Assembly (NCBI RefSeq): GCF_002776525.5
Contig: NC_045436.1
Span: 161,869,937 to 161,933,936 of the forward strand
Source: Piliocolobus tephrosceles
Taxonomy: Eukaryota; Chordata; Mammalia; Primates; Cercopithecidae
Length of the DNA: 64,000 nucleotides
Reading direction: 5' to 3'
Part shown: one piece after another, positions 11,856 through 25,501 of the stretch
How the letters are laid out: every line of letters begins with the position of its first letter
How positions within the stretch are numbered: position 1 is the first letter of the stretch
Notes under the pieces: generated by a model
Told to the model about the DNA's origin: nothing
Database searches by the model: none
Seen by the model: the letters and a program-made list of their open reading frames with translations, nothing else
Position numbers and translations under genes: made by a program

Positions 11856-14070
11856 GGCACAGGGAGGGGGTGGTGGCCTTAGGAGCTGAACTTAGATCTT
11901 CTGCTCCAAATACTTTTCCCTTGTCACTACACATTTTCATGTGCCTTTTATTTTATGCTGGTCATGAATTGTCAGGCTATTGTCTCTCCCCCTCAACGCA
12001 GCCTCATAGCCTGGTGTAATTTATTTATGGGACTTCATGATAAATTTCTCCTGGCATTCAGTATTTGGAATAAAATCTCTCTATGTGCCTATCTATATCT
12101 ATATCTATCTATATCTGTATCTATCAACCTTTCTATATCACATTTGCCACATGCCAGGCATTCTTCTAGGGCTGCGCTAAAACAGTGAACAATAAAAAGA
12201 AGACTCTTGTCTTCATAAGTCTTACATTTAGCAGAATAAATGGAAAATACATCAAAGATATAGAATTTAGAAGACTGATAAATGCTATGAATAAAAATAG
12301 AAAAGAATCAGAAATACTAATGGCTGGGGACTAGGATGGTGTTACCATCGAATAAGGGAGGTCAGGGAGGTCCTGTTTTCTTTTGTTGGATAATGAAATT
12401 TATTTAATGCAACACACTTTAATTTTTGTCTAAACTGCCAAGAAACTCAAAGCTCAATTCAAACTCAGCTACAAAAACTGGTACGTTCCAGGTATGTTCT
12501 AGCATTTACTTCCTTGTTCATTTTAAGTGGATTTGATATGGTGTTTCTATTGATACGATATTTCTATTGCCTTGTTTATGTGCCTAGCTTTTAATATAAC
12601 CAAAAATCCCATTTAAAAAAAATAAAATATGAATTTTAAACATTAAAAAAATAAATGGAGTCAGTCCAAAGTACAAAAGAAATGAAGACAGACCATTTTC
12701 CTGTAGCTCGAAGGAGTCTCTCCTCCTTTTTAAGGTTTATGGAACTTCCTTGGACCTCCATGATACTTACCGGGAGCCATGAGTGTTGATGGATGCGGTA
12801 GGTTTCTCCAGTAATTAAAATTATTGTTATTTATAAGGATCCCTTTAGAAATTATTGCAATAGATAATTGCTGTTAATTGATGACAAATACTTGCTATTT
12901 ATCAATAATGAAAATTATTGGTATCAGCATCTTCTGTTGCTGTGTACACACTCTTAGCAATGAGATCTTGAGAAGCAGTGCTTTCTGTCGGTGTCAGTGG
13001 CTGGAAGGTAATTGAAACCATCTTGATATTGATTGACATCTAAGGTAGCCATGCTAGGTTCAGGCCACACTGACTGCAGTTGGCATGGTTAGTCATGGAA
13101 AAAAAGAGTTGTTTTTAAATACAATTTTGAAGATATCTGTCATGTATGTTAAAAATGTTTCTCTTTGGTTATTTTCCTTTTATAGGGATGGACAAAACAT
13201 TCTCAACACATTCGTGTTGGCTATGTTCAAAATCAGATTCTCAAGTTTTGGAGTAGTTTTAGAGGTAGTGTATTTGTGATTATGCTCATAACAAGGCCTT
13301 TCCAGGACTGTGGAAGTCAGACAGCCTGAGATTGTAGTGATTGTGGATCTGTCTGTTTCCTCCACTAAATATAAGGACAGACACTATATGCTGATTAAAT
13401 TGGTACCTAACAGTGTGTTTTAGAGGGCAAATGGTCAATAAGTATTTGAAAAGGCAGTTTGTGAATGTATGCCTCTCTGTTTGTCATATAGAAAAGGATA
13501 TTAAAAAATATTAACACATACCACATTCCCTACTGTGAAGAGAATCAGTAAATAAATGTAAAGGTCTTACAACAATATGTGAACCATAGCAATAAGCACT
13601 CAATAAAATTTAACCATGATTAATAGTTACTATTATATTAGGGGAATCATCTCGTGACATAGCATAGTGCTTGGCACAGAGCTCACTTCAATAAAGATTC
13701 ATTTAAAGGATGAATTCCTCCCAGAAGAGGTTAGGTGTCCATTCTCTGGACTTTTCTGGCAGCTCCTGCTTAGCTTTACTCCAGTACATAACATTAGTAT
13801 AAATATAACTTGCTTATTCAACTTACTACTCTGTGAGTGCTTCAAAGGCAAGCCTTTTGTCTTTTTCATCTTCACAGTCTTGAGGTGCAGCCTGTGGAAT
13901 GTGGCAGGCACGCAGTGCATGTGAGGTAAGTGGATGGATGCAAAGATGGATGAATGAGCACATGCCTCCTCTGTGACGCTCTAGTATCAGCTCAGATGTC
14001 AAATAGTTTGGGTTAATACCAAGTAATAGGAAAAAATTTCCCACCTCCCTCTGCTTAGCTGTAGAACTCT
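11856..14070. other. Intergenic stretch with small L2 fragments
   Basis: Contains a (CTATAT)n-like tract at about 12088-12130, an L2 fragment at about 12140-12240 (minus) and another at about 13815-13950 (plus). Otherwise A/T-rich and unassigned. Confidence 0.5.
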
Positions 14071-14074
14071 ATGA

Positions 14075-14175
14075 TCCATTCATTCAACACATGTTTACTG
14101 AGTTGTTCAGTTAGCATTTCAGGACCTGAGAACATAATCGTGAACACGACATCGTTCTTGTCTTCCTGGAGCTTA
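14075..14175 (-). mobile_element. LINE-2 fragment
   Basis: Begins with the L2 complement 'cattcattcaacacatgttt' and ends at 'cttcctggagcttatattgt'. Confidence 0.6.
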
Positions 14176-14472
14176 TATTGTAAATATCTTCAAGTCTCAT
14201 TTCATTCACATTTCCTCTTCTCAGAGAGTGCTAGATTTGCTTTTGAAATCACATTGAAAGTTACTATCCTGGGCTTTTACACATTTCACCAGTTGTTCTA
14301 CTACTGAGGAAGGACCTCCATTCCATATGCTCGTTTATTATGTGGGGGTGTGGTTGGAAACAGAGAGAAAAGGATTTAAGAGTTAAAGTTTTTAAAGTGC
14401 TTGATCACTGCTGCCATATAGAGAGAATTCAGTAAGTTGGAAGATATATCAGATATATCCAGAGAAACAGAT

Positions 14473-14493
14473 TTTCTCTCTCTCTCTCTCTCT

Positions 14494-14545
<52 letters not shown>

Positions 14546-14680
14546 TATATGTCACACATATCATATATAATATATATATATAATATCTATCAATTGAGAG
14601 ATTCTCTCTATATATCATATATGATATATATTTATATATCTCAGTTGAGAGAGAGAGTGTGTATGTGTGTGTGCACATGT
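14473..14680. repeat. Compound (TC)n-(TA)n-(GA)n-(TG)n low-complexity tract
   Basis: A TC tract (about 14475-14494), a long TA tract with several small palindromes (14496-14640), then GAGAGAGAG and TGTGTGTG. The TC and GA arms are complementary, so the block could fold into a large hairpin. Confidence 0.9.
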
Positions 14681-15050
14681 GTGCTAAGAAAATAGTTCAT
14701 GTGACTGTGTAGGCTGCCAGGCTACAATTGGTAGGGCAGGCTGGAAACTCATTTAAGAGTTAATACTGCAGTCTTGAGTTTAGAATTCACAGTGTGGGCC
14801 AGCAAACTGGGAATTCAGGCAGGTTTCATAGCTCATAGGGAATTCTTTCTCAAGGAAACTTCAGCTGTCACTCTTAAGGCCTTCAACTGATTGGATGAGG
14901 CTCACCCACATTATGGAGGGTCACCTGCTTTACCTAAATCAAGTGATTATAAATATTAATCACATCTACACAAAACCCACCCAGCAACATCTAAACTAGT
15001 GCTTTATTAGACCATCGAGCACCATAGCCGAGCCAAATTGACACACATGA
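14681..15050. other. Unassigned intergenic stretch
   Basis: Nothing recognised. Confidence 0.4.
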
Positions 15051-15054
15051 TTAA

Positions 15055-15260
15055 GAATCTGTTGTGTTGTCTCACATGATCCTGATGGGATCATCGTAAG
15101 ACCCTAAGATGTAGGCATGCTTTCTTCACTTTATACATGAAGAAATTGAGACACAGAAAGCCTTGGTACCTTTCCTTAGGCCATAGAGCTGTGAACTGAG
15201 GTCACTGCCAGAAGTCAGGGGTGTGAAGTTCTACTCTGCCACAAGCTGCCTCTTGGTCTG
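15055..15260 (-). mobile_element. MIR SINE
   Basis: Diverged MIR complement: 'cttcactttatacatgaaga', 'attgagacacagaaag' and a final 'tactctgccacaagctgcct'. Confidence 0.7.
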
Positions 15261-16485
15261 ACCTAGAACCTGCTCTTGAAAATGCCATCTCTTCACTGGG
15301 AATTCTCTGTCTCTCCTTTTCTAAAACATTTCCCCACTTTAAAAATTCTTTTCTCATATTGGATATCTTTCCAAACTTTTCCTAATGGCCTCTTTGTGGT
15401 TCAGGCTTTCCATTTTGCAATTATTCAGTTTGAAATTGGTTATATTTGGGGACCAAATATACGCAGTTTTGGAGTAGCTCCCAGGATCACATTTTTATAA
15501 AAACGGGTGCTTTTTAGTTTCAGTTATGCAAGGTGATTAAGTTCTAGAGATCTGCTGCACAACAGTGTGCTCATTAAAAATACTGTATTGTACATGTAAG
15601 AATATGTTAAGCAGTAGCTCTCATGTCAAGGGTTCTTACAATAACAATGAGTGTGTTTTTTAAAGCTACCAATATGCATTTTAGTATATATATATATATT
15701 TCTTGGTGAAATTCATGTTGACTTGTCACAATTTCTCTAGTCCTTGATGGACACTGTCAATTTCTTGTCCAACTGAAAAGTTATTGACTAATTATAATTT
15801 AACATGTGTTTCTTGGATAAATGTATGGTTGTTTATCTCAGTTTATCAACAATTAACAGCAAATACTGTCAAACTCATGGTCCATTAGGAAAATCATCAG
15901 TTAAGTCTCGGAAGTTGATGGTGTGATTATGTTAGGACTCTAGCTGTATATTGTATCTGTCATCTCGAGATCTCAGGTCATAGCCATAAACCATGGGGAC
16001 ACATATTAGAAGTATTTGTATTCACATCTCTGCCCCCACAAGACTGGCGACACCTTATGGGGATAGATTCTGTTTTGTTTATATTTGTAAATAAGATTAG
16101 TGGAAAATACTATCTTGATTATTCAAAGATGACAAAGGGGATCGTTTTTACTGAATGTGCCCAGTGCTATGCTACGGACAGGTAGGATGATGTCAAAGTA
16201 GGGGAGGGGGAGAAATACTGTTCTGCTAACACCTGCTTCTCCTTCTCCACTTTATTCCAGGTAGCCTGGGTTTCTCTGTTGCATTTCACTATGTCCTGTA
16301 GATTTCTCTCCAGACTCATAGATTCCATTTTCTCTATTAGGCTGTGGGCCCCAGGGAGACCAGGAGCCAGGTCTTACTCACCTATGTTGCTTTAGTGCTT
16401 CATTCAGTTTTAAGCAGTAAAGATTTAAAACTTTGGCAGATGTTAGAGCGAGGCAGTTTGGGTGGGGGTTGAGGGGAAGGGAGGG
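15261..16485. other. Unassigned intergenic stretch
   Basis: A/T-rich, with a short (TA)n at about 15687-15700. Nothing else recognised. Confidence 0.4.
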
Positions 16486-16489
16486 CGTG

Positions 16490-16665
16490 AACTCTGGAAC
16501 TAGGCTGCCCAGGTTCAAATGTCACCCTTCCTGCATATTATATGTGTAACCCTGAGTAAGTTACTTCTCTGCCTCAGTTTCTCCATCTGAAAAAAGAGAG
16601 ATAGCAATAGTTGCCATTTCATAAGACAATAAGTGTAAAGCACTTTAAATAGTAATGGGTATAAA
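16490..16665 (+). mobile_element. MIR SINE
   Basis: Clear MIR sense text: 'ctaggctgcccaggttcaaa', 'aagttacttctctgcctcag', 'tttctccatctgaaaa'. Confidence 0.85.
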
Positions 16666-16678
16666 ATATAAAGTATAT

Positions 16679-16984
16679 GGCTGGGCGCGTTGGCTCACGC
16701 CTGCAATCCCAGCACTTTGGGAGCCTGAGGCGGGCAGATCACGAGGTCAGCAGTTCAAGACCAGCATGGCCAATATGGTGAAACCCTGTCTCTACTAAAA
16801 ATACATAAATTAGCCGGCACGGTGGCACCTACCTCTTATCCCAGCTACTTGGAAGACTGAGGCAGGAGAATTGCTTGAACTCAGGAGGCAGAGGTGGCAG
16901 TGAGCCGAGATTGCGCCATTGCACTCCAGTCTGGGTGACACAGCGAGACTCTGTCTGAAAAAACAAACAAACAAACAAACAAAT
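16679..16984 (+). mobile_element. Alu (AluS-like) with (CAAA)n tail, followed by (CA)n
   Basis: Full dimeric Alu from GGCTGGGCGCG to a tail of CAAA units, followed directly by ACACACACAC at about 16991-17002. Confidence 0.96.
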
Positions 16985-17284
16985 ATACATACACACACAC
17001 ACATATATGTGCAAAATATACATGCCTATTTTCATTGTAAACTACTCTTGGTTTTATGTCTCTGGTCTTCTAGTGACTTGCTGCTATTTTATGGATTAAA
17101 GAACAATTTTCACAATAAAATCACGTCAGCAGTTGCATTCTACCACCTGGTTAAGAGCCAAATCTTGGCTCCCACTACCTTTCATATTTGTTTGTATTTC
17201 CCTTAGCAGCTAACATTGGTTGGACCTGGTATGATTCATCGTTTGTCACTAGGACTTTTTATTTTCTAGCCTCCCTAGTATTGA

Positions 17285-17460
17285 GAAGAACTAACATTTA
17301 CCAAATGTCTACTAGGTGCCAAGCTAGGTATCTGATCCTTATACACTGATAAGGACAGTGGTTTCATCTCTATGTTATAGAGGCCCAGGGACATTCACGG
17401 TCTTGGCCCATTTCAAAGAGTTAGGAAGTGTCACAGCCTGGTTCTGCCTCCAGATTGGCC
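17285..17460 (-). mobile_element. MIR SINE, diverged
   Basis: Starts 'aactaacatttaccaaatgt' and 'actaggtgccaagctaggta', the complement of the MIR 3' end. Confidence 0.6.
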
Positions 17461-19400
17461 TCACATTAAAGGGAATGCTGTCTCTCACTGATCATCCCTC
17501 CTCCTTCTGCCTGTCACTTTCCTGGGGTCCTAGCAGGCACCCTCCAAAACCCAGAGGAATCCATGTGTTCTTCTCCGGCCAGGTATGACTCTTGTAACCA
17601 TTTGTTCTGGATCTCAGAACTTTTATTAGCGGGCCTATGAATGAATAAGCAAGGTCTTGGCAAACCATATCTATTTTCCTGTATCTGTGCATTGGCATCC
17701 ACGCCGGATTAGCTGGTACTATGCTAACCTTGTGATGAGAGCATCCAGCAATACACAAGCCCAATGTAGGGCACCAGTCGTTTTTCCTTGAAAGACTATT
17801 ATGTTTGATCTTTTAAAGCAATAATTGTAGCTGCTATTATGACAAATATTAGAACTTTACTGAGCTTCTCTATACGTATATAATTTAATAATGAGTCTAG
17901 TTTTTATTTCAAATTACGTATGGGTCAGGGACCTATGGAAGTCTTCATAGGGCCTGACTGGCATACTCATTCTAAGATGTTTCAGAGATTAATTAGATCT
18001 GTTTTCAAGACCCTGGCCGATCCCCACCACGTCTCCATCAATGCATTCAACCATTGTGGTAATCACATGTGGATATTTTGATTGATTACGCGTCAGATCT
18101 TCTATTTACTCTTAGACTGTAAGCAGCTTCCGAGAAGACAGCTATAAAATCGCACACCAGTTAAGCACCTGGGATGTTGCTGAACTATCACTTGGAGTGT
18201 AGTGAATTCTGATTGAAGTTTCCACATTCATCTTGTGTTCCACACATTTGCAGATACACACATTCCCACACATGCACCCATGTGTAGAGAGCTTTGTGAT
18301 GTGTGTCTCTTGTGTTTGCCCTGGCATCATGGAGCTAAAGTAATTATTGGACCCCAGTGGAGTATTTTATCACGGATTTTCAGTTTTAATTTTAATTTTT
18401 TAGGATCAACTTTATCTTTATAAGGTAGAAAGACTGTGAACATTTAGGATTTCATAGGCAGAGTTCACGTAGGGAAGAATAAAGTCTGTTCTGCACCCTT
18501 TGACATGTCTAAAGTTACTGTCTGAGACATAAATAATCACTGTACACATGAATTGAAGAGATATATTTCTCTGGATAATTTTCCAAGTAGGGTGGTGTTC
18601 TTTTTTTCCTGTTCCCTATTCTCCTTTTGGGTGTTGGTGCTACTTGTAATATTTAGAGATATAATCTATGAATTTTATGCTTACATTTCTTCTCTCCTAT
18701 GTCACCAATATATTTACTTAATTTCAACTTCGGGTAGTTATAGAGTAGTTTTATGAAACATATTCAAAGAAAGCTTCAGTACATATAAGTACTCTAACTT
18801 ACAAATTTTCCTTTTATTCTGTGTGAGAAATTACTGCATTTTACTTATTTTTGGAATTTTCAAAATTTTAATTGTTCACATTTAATGCTTGATGATTTTG
18901 CCTAGAAGTACCTAAAGAGGCACTTGAAATTGGAAGACGCAGACACTGTCGCTCGTTCTCTTAAAGAGTTACATTTGCTGGCAATGTGCACTGTACCCTT
19001 CCACAAACATGTGCCCTAGAATACCATCGCGAAGCATCAGTAGTGAATTCAAATATCACTGTTCGTCTATTTCAAAGTTTTCAAGTTTTTTTTTTTTTCC
19101 ACACAAATCTTTAATCTTAAAAAATGCCTCTCTTACACATTTATTTTAGAGGCTCACTCTGTGCTCCGAACAGTTTTCTTCTTTCTTCCCTCTCCATGTG
19201 CACAGGTCACCCACAGAGAGGAAACCATGAACCACTGCTTCCCATACATGTTTGCACATTCATAAGTCCCAGCGTCCACTTCATGGGATAAAACATGCAG
19301 AAATCTTAGTATGTGCATTTTATTTTAAAATGCCCCAAGTAAGGAGGAAGAGGAAAGGATAGGAGAACAGAAAGCTAACTGGAGCTGAGACACTCGAACA
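17461..19400. other. Unassigned intergenic stretch
   Basis: Single-copy-looking A/T-rich sequence. Short open frames here (17492-17764 minus, 18553-18756 plus) show no domains. Confidence 0.4.
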
Positions 19401-19404
19401 AAGT

Positions 19405-19650
19405 AGAAAAGGGCATTTATGTAGTGGGAACTGCAGAGCAGGCACTCTAAAAGGCTCCTCATCTACAACCATTTACTTAGTCCTCTTGAATTCCCGTGTT
19501 AAGTCTGTGCGGTAGGTATTATCCCCATTTTCAAGATGGAAAAATAAAGAATCAGAGAAGTTAAGCAGTTCAACTACTGGTACTGAGGCAGGTTGTACTG
19601 AAGTGGACTTCACACCCAGGTTTGTGTCTCTGGGACTCCTTACACAGCCT
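19405..19650 (-). mobile_element. MIR SINE, diverged
   Basis: Contains 'gtgcggtaggtattatcccc', 'attttcaagatgg' and 'agaagttaagcag', the MIR complement. Confidence 0.65.
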
Positions 19651-20166
19651 TCACAACCAACGTATTCTGCATGTGACTGAGTTCTAATTCTGCTCTGAGG
19701 TCTCTGTTTTTAAATGCGTAGTTTGCAAATAAAGAAAGGGATGATGAATGCAAACTTAATGCTTTTTTAACAAAGCGAGTTTTTAAACAATAAATCACTA
19801 CCTTTGCGTCAGACCTCAAACTATTACATAATCAATGCATACAACTTTCATTGCTACTCGGTTATAATCAGTGGTTTATGTTTCGTTCTTACTTGTTTGG
19901 TTTTTTTTTTTATTTTCAGTTGTCAAAATCTGTATTTATTTATTTATTTATTTATTTATTTTATTATACTTTATGTTCTAGGGTACATGTGCACAACGTG
20001 CAGGTTTGTTACATACGTATACATGTGCCATGTTGGTGTGCTGCACCCATTAACTCGTCATTTACATTAGGGATATCTCCTAATGCTATCCCTCCCCCCT
20101 GCCCCCACCCCACAACAGGCTCCGGTGTGTGATGTTCCCCTTACTGTGTCCAAGTGTTCTCATTGT

Positions 20167-23100
20167 TCAATTCCCACCTATGAGTGAGAACATGCGGTGT
20201 TTGGTTTCCTGTTCTTGCGATAGTTTGCTGAGAAGGATGGTTTCCAGCTGCATCCATGTCCCTACAAAGGACACAAACTCATCCTTTTTTATGGCTGCAT
20301 AGTATTCCATGGTGTATATGTGCCACATTTTCTTAATCCAGTCTGTCACTGATGGACATTTGGGTTGGTTCCAAATCTTTGCTATTGTGAATAGTGCTGC
20401 AGTAAACATACATGTGCATGTGTCTTTATAGCAGCATGATTTATAATCCTTTGGGTATATACCCGATAATGGGATGGCTGGATCAAATGGTATTTCTAGT
20501 TCTAGATCCTTGAGGAATGGCCACACTGTCTTCCACAATGGTGGAACTAGTTTACAGTCCTACCAACAGTGTAAAAGTGTTCCTATTTCTCCACATCCTC
20601 TCTAGCACCTGTTGTATCCTGACTTTTTAATGATTACCATTCAAACTGGTGTGAGATGGTATCTCATTGTGGTTTTGATTTGCATTTCTCTGATGGCTAG
20701 TGATGATGAGCATTTTTTCATGTGTCTGTTGGCTGCATAAATGTCTTCTTTTGAGAAGTGTCTGTTCATATCCTTTGCCCACTTTTTGATGGGGTTGTTT
20801 TTTTCTTTTAAATTTGTTTGAGTTCTTTGTAGGTTCTGGATATTCGCCCTTTGTCAGACGAATAGATTGCAAAAATGTTCTCCCATTCTGTAGGTTGCCT
20901 GTTCACTCTGATGGTAGTTTCTTTTGCTGTGCAGAAGCTCTTTAGTTTAATTAGATCTCATTTGTCAATTTTGGCTTTTGTTGCCATTGCTTTTGGTGTT
21001 TTAGACCTGAAGTCTGTGCCCATGCCTGTGTCTTGGATGGTATTGCCTAGGTTTTCTTCTAGGGCTTTTATGGTTTTAGGTCTAACATTTAAGTCTCTAA
21101 TCCATCTTGAATTAATTTTTGTATAAGGAGTAAGGAAGGGATCCAGTTTCAGCTTTCTACTTATGGCTAGCCAGTTTTCCCGGCACCATTTATTAAATAG
21201 GGAATCCTTTCCCCATTTCTTGTTTTTGTCAGATATGTCAAAGATCAGATGGTTGTAGATGTGTGGTATTATTTCTGAGGGCTCTGTTCTGTTCCATTGA
21301 TCTATATCTCTGGTTTAGTACCAGTACCATTCTGGTTTGGTTACTGTAGCCTTGTAGTATAGTTTGAAGTCAGGTAGCGTAATGCCTCCAGCTTTGTTCT
21401 TTTGACTTAGGATTGTCTTGGCAATGTGGGTTCTTTTTTGGTTCCATATGAACTTTAAAGTAGTTTTTTCCAATTCTGTGAAGAAAGTCATTGGTAGCTT
21501 AATGGGGATGACATTGAATCTATAAATTACCTTGGGCAATGTGGCCATTTTCACAATATTGATTCTTCCTATCCATGAACATGGAATGTTCTTCCATTTG
21601 TTTGTGTCCTCTTTTATTTCATTGAGTAGTGGTTTGTAGTTCTCCTTGAAGAGGTCCTTCACATCCCTTGTAAGTTGGATTCCTAGGTATTTTATTCTCT
21701 TTGAAACAATTGTGAATGGTAGTTCATTTATGATTTGGCTCTCTGTTTATCTGTTTTTGGTGTATAAGAATGCTTGTGATTTTTGCACATTGATTTTGTA
21801 TCCTGAGACTTTGCTGAAGTTGCTTATCAGCTTGAGGAGATTTTGGGCTGAGACGATGGGGTTTTCTAAATAGACAATCATGTCATCTGCAAACAGGGAC
21901 AATTTGACTTCTTCTTTTCCTAATTGAATATCCTTTATTTCTTTCTCTTGCCTGATTTCCCTGGCCAGAACTTCCAAAACTATGTTGAATAGGAGTGGTG
22001 AGAGAGGGCATCCCTGTCTTGTGCCAGTTTTCAAAGGGAATGCTTCCAGTTTTTGCCCATTCAGTATGATATTGGCTGTGGGTTTGTCATAAATGGCTCT
22101 TATTATTTTGAGATACATTCCATCAATACCGAATTTATTGAAAATTTTAGCATGAAGGGCTGTTGCATTTTGTCAAAGGCCTTTTTTGCATCTGTTGAGA
22201 TAATCATGTGGTTTTTGTCTTTGGTTCTGTTTATATACTGGATTACGTTTATTGATTTGCGAATGTTGAACCAGTCTTGCATCTTAGGGATGAAGCCCAC
22301 TTGATTATGGTGGATAAGCTTTTTGATGTGCTGCTGGATTCGGTTTGCCAGTATTTTATTGAGGATTTTTGCATCGATGTTCATCAGGGATATTGGTCTA
22401 AAATTCTCCTTTTTTGTTGTGTCTCTGCCAGGCTTGGTATCAGGATGATGTTGGCCTCATAAAATGAGTTAGGGAGGATTCCCTCTTTTTCTATTGATTG
22501 GAATAGTTTCAGAAGGAGTGGTACCAGCTCCTTCTTGTACCTCTGGTAGAATTCAGCTGTGAATCCATCTGGTCCTGGGCTTTTTTTGGTTGGTAGGCTA
22601 TTAATTATAGCCTCAATTTCAGAGACTGCTATTGGTCTATTCAGAGATTCAACTTCTTCCTGGTTTAATTTTGGGAGAGTGTATGTGTCCAGGAATTTAT
22701 CCATTTCTTCTAGGTTTTCTAGTTTATTTACATAGAGGTGTTCATAGTATTCTCTGATGGTAGTTGGTATTTCTGTGGGGTTGGTGGTAATACCCCGTTT
22801 ATCTTTTTTTATTGCATCTATTTGATTCTTCTCTCTTTTCTTCTGTATTAGTCTTGCTAGCAGTCTATTAGTTTTGTTGATCTTTTCAGAAAACCAGCTC
22901 CTGGATTCATTGATTTTTTTGAAGGGTTTTTTGTGTCTCTATCTCCTTCAGTTCTGCTCTGATCTTAGTTGTTTCTTGCCTAGCTTTTGAATGTTTGCTC
23001 TTGCTTCTCTAGTTCTTTTAATTGTGATGTTAGGGTGTCAATTTTAGATCTTTCCTGCTTTCTCTTGTGGGCATTTAGTGCTATAAATTTCCTTCTACAC

Positions 23101-23979
23101 ACTGCTTTAAATGTGTCCCAGAGATTCTGGTATGTTGTATCTTTGTTCTCATTGGTTTCAAAGAACATCTTTATTTCTGCCTTCATTTCGTTATGTACCC
23201 AGTAGTAATTCAGGAGCAGGTTGTTCAGTTTCCATGTAGTTGAGTAGTTTTGATTGAGTTTCTTAGTCCTGAGTTCTAGTTTGATTGCACTGTGGTCAGA
23301 GAGACAGTTTGTTATAATTTCTGTTCTTTTACATTTGCTGAGGAGTGCTTTATTTCCAACTATGTGGTCAATTTTGGAATAAGTGCAATGTGATGCTGAG
23401 AAGAATGTATATTCTGTTGATTTGGGGTGGAGAGTTCTGTAGATGTCTATTAGGTCCGCTTGGTGCAGAGATGAGTTCAATTCCTGGATATCCTTGTTAA
23501 CTTTCTGTTTCATTGATCTGTCTAATGTTGACAGTGGGGTGTTAAAGCCTCCCAATATTACTGTGTGGGAGTCTAAGTCTCTTAGTAAGTCTCTAAGGAC
23601 TTGCTTTATGAATCTGGGTGCTCCTGTATTGGGTGCATATATATTTAGGATAGTTAGCTCTTCTTGTTGAATTGATCCCTTTACCATTATGTAATGGCCT
23701 TCTTTGTCTCTTTTAATCTTTGTTGGTTTAAAGTCTGTTTTATCAGAGACTTGGATCGCAATCCCTACCTTTTTTGTTTTCCATTTGCTTGGTAGATTTT
23801 CTTCTATCCCTTTATTTTGAGCCTATGTGTGTCTCTGACATGAGATGGGTCTCCTGAATACAGCAAGCTGATGGGTCTTGACTCTTTATCCAATTTGCCA
23901 GTCTGTGTCCATTAATTAGACCATTTAGCCCATTTACATTTAAGGTTAATATTGTTATGTGTGAACTTGATCCTGTCAT
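20167..23979 (-). pseudogene. L1 ORF2 (endonuclease-reverse transcriptase), multiply broken
   Basis: The start codon (23979, reading Met-Thr-Gly-Ser) and end (stop at 20167-20169) are in place, and the 3,813-bp length is close to that of an intact ORF2, but the frame is cut into at least seven segments. The endonuclease segment (22980-23687) has GGFNTPLS where the family has GDFNTPLS, so the catalytic aspartate is lost; it still has SDHSAI. The reverse transcriptase segment (21747-22118) keeps LFADDMIVYLENP with the two catalytic aspartates. The C-terminal segment is at 20167-20538. Intact ORF2p nicks target DNA and reverse-transcribes L1 RNA; this copy is dead. Confidence 0.93.
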
Positions 23980-24042
23980 TATGATATTAGCTGGTTATTT
24001 TGCTCGTTAGTTGATGCAGTTTCTTCCTAGCATTGATGGTCT

Positions 24043-25055
24043 TTACATTTTGGCATGTTTTTGCAATGACTGGTACTGGTTGTTCCTTTCCATGTTTAGT
24101 GCTTCCTTCAGGAGCTCTTCTAGGACAGGCCTGGTGGTGACAAAATCTCTCAGCATTTGCTTGTCTGTAAAGGATTTTATTTCTCCTTGACTTACGAAGC
24201 TTAGTTTGGCTGGACATGAAATTCTGGGTTGAAAATTCTTTTCTTTAAGAATGTTGAATATTGGTCCCCACTCGCTTCTGGCTTGTAAAGTTTCTGCTGA
24301 GAGATCTGCTGTTAGTCTGATGGGCTTCCCTTTGTGGGTAGTGCGACCTTTCTCTCTGGCTGTCCTTAACATTTTTTCCTTCATTTCAAGTTTGGTGAAT
24401 CTGACAATTATGTGTCTTGGAACTGCTCTTCTCGAGGAATATCTTTGTGGTGTTCTCTGTATTTCCTGAATTTGAATGTTGGCCTGCCTTGCTAGGTTGG
24501 GGAAGTTCTCCTGTATAATATCCTGCAGAATGTTTTCCAACTTTGTTCCATTCTCCCCGTTACTTTCAGGTACACCAATCAGATGTAGATTTGGTCTTTT
24601 CACATACTCCCATATTTCTTGGAGGTTTTGTTCATTTCTTTTTACTCTTTTTTCTCTAACTTCTCTTCTCATTTCATTTCATTCATTTGATCTTCAATCT
24701 CTGATACTCTTTCTTCCAGTTGATCGAGTCAATTACTGAAGCTTGTGCATGTGTCATGTAGTTCTTGTGTCATGGTTTTCATCTCTATCAGGTCCTTTAT
24801 GGACTTCTCTGCATTGGTTATTCTAATTATCCATTTGTCAAATCTTTTCTGAAGGTTTTTAGTTTATTTGCGCTGGGTTCATAGTTCCTCCTTTAGCTCT
24901 GAGAAGTTTGACTGAAGCCTTCTTCTCTCAACTCGTCAAAGTTATTCTCCGTCCAGCTTTGTTTCGTTGCTGGTGAGGAGCTGATTTCCTTTGGAGGGGG
25001 AGAGGTGCTCTGATCTTTTTGCATTTTGAGCTTTTCTGCCCTGCTTTTTCTCCAT
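24043..25055 (-). pseudogene. L1 ORF1 (RNA-binding protein), frameshifted
   Basis: A 209-residue open segment (24672 to the stop at 24043) covers the RRM and C-terminal domains, with recognisable L1 ORF1p blocks such as YVKRPNLHLIGVPES, RHIIVRFTK and NILKEKNFQPRIS. The N-terminal part is in another frame; a start codon in the right place is at 25055 (reading Met-Glu-Lys-Lys-Gln). The whole span is 1,013 bp, not a multiple of three, against about 1,017 expected for 338 codons. Intact ORF1p is a trimeric coiled-coil RNA chaperone that packages L1 RNA; this copy could not make it. Confidence 0.9.
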
Positions 25056-25501
25056 CTTTGTGGTTTTATCTACCTTTGGTCTTTGATAATGGTGATGTAC
25101 AGATGGGGTTTTGGTATGGATGTCCTTTCTGTTTGTTAGTTTTCCTTCTAACAGTCAGGACCCTCAACTGCATGTCTGTTGAACTTTGCCTGAGGTCCAC
25201 TCCAGTTAGGCTGCTCCCAGTTGGGCTCTCCCAGTTAGGCTACTCGGGTGTCAGGGACCCACTTGAGCAGGCAGTCTGTCCATTCTCAGATCTCAACCTC
25301 TGTGCTGGGAGAATCACTACTCTCTTCAAAGCTGTCAGACAAGGACATTTACATCTGCAGAGGTTTCTGCTGGTTTTTGTTTGGCTATGTCCTATCCCCA
25401 GAGGTGGAGTCTACAGAGGCAGGCAGGCCTCCTTGAGCTGCAGTGGGCTCCACCCAGTACGAGCTTCCCGGTCTCTTTGTTTACCTACTTAAGCCTCAGC
25501 A

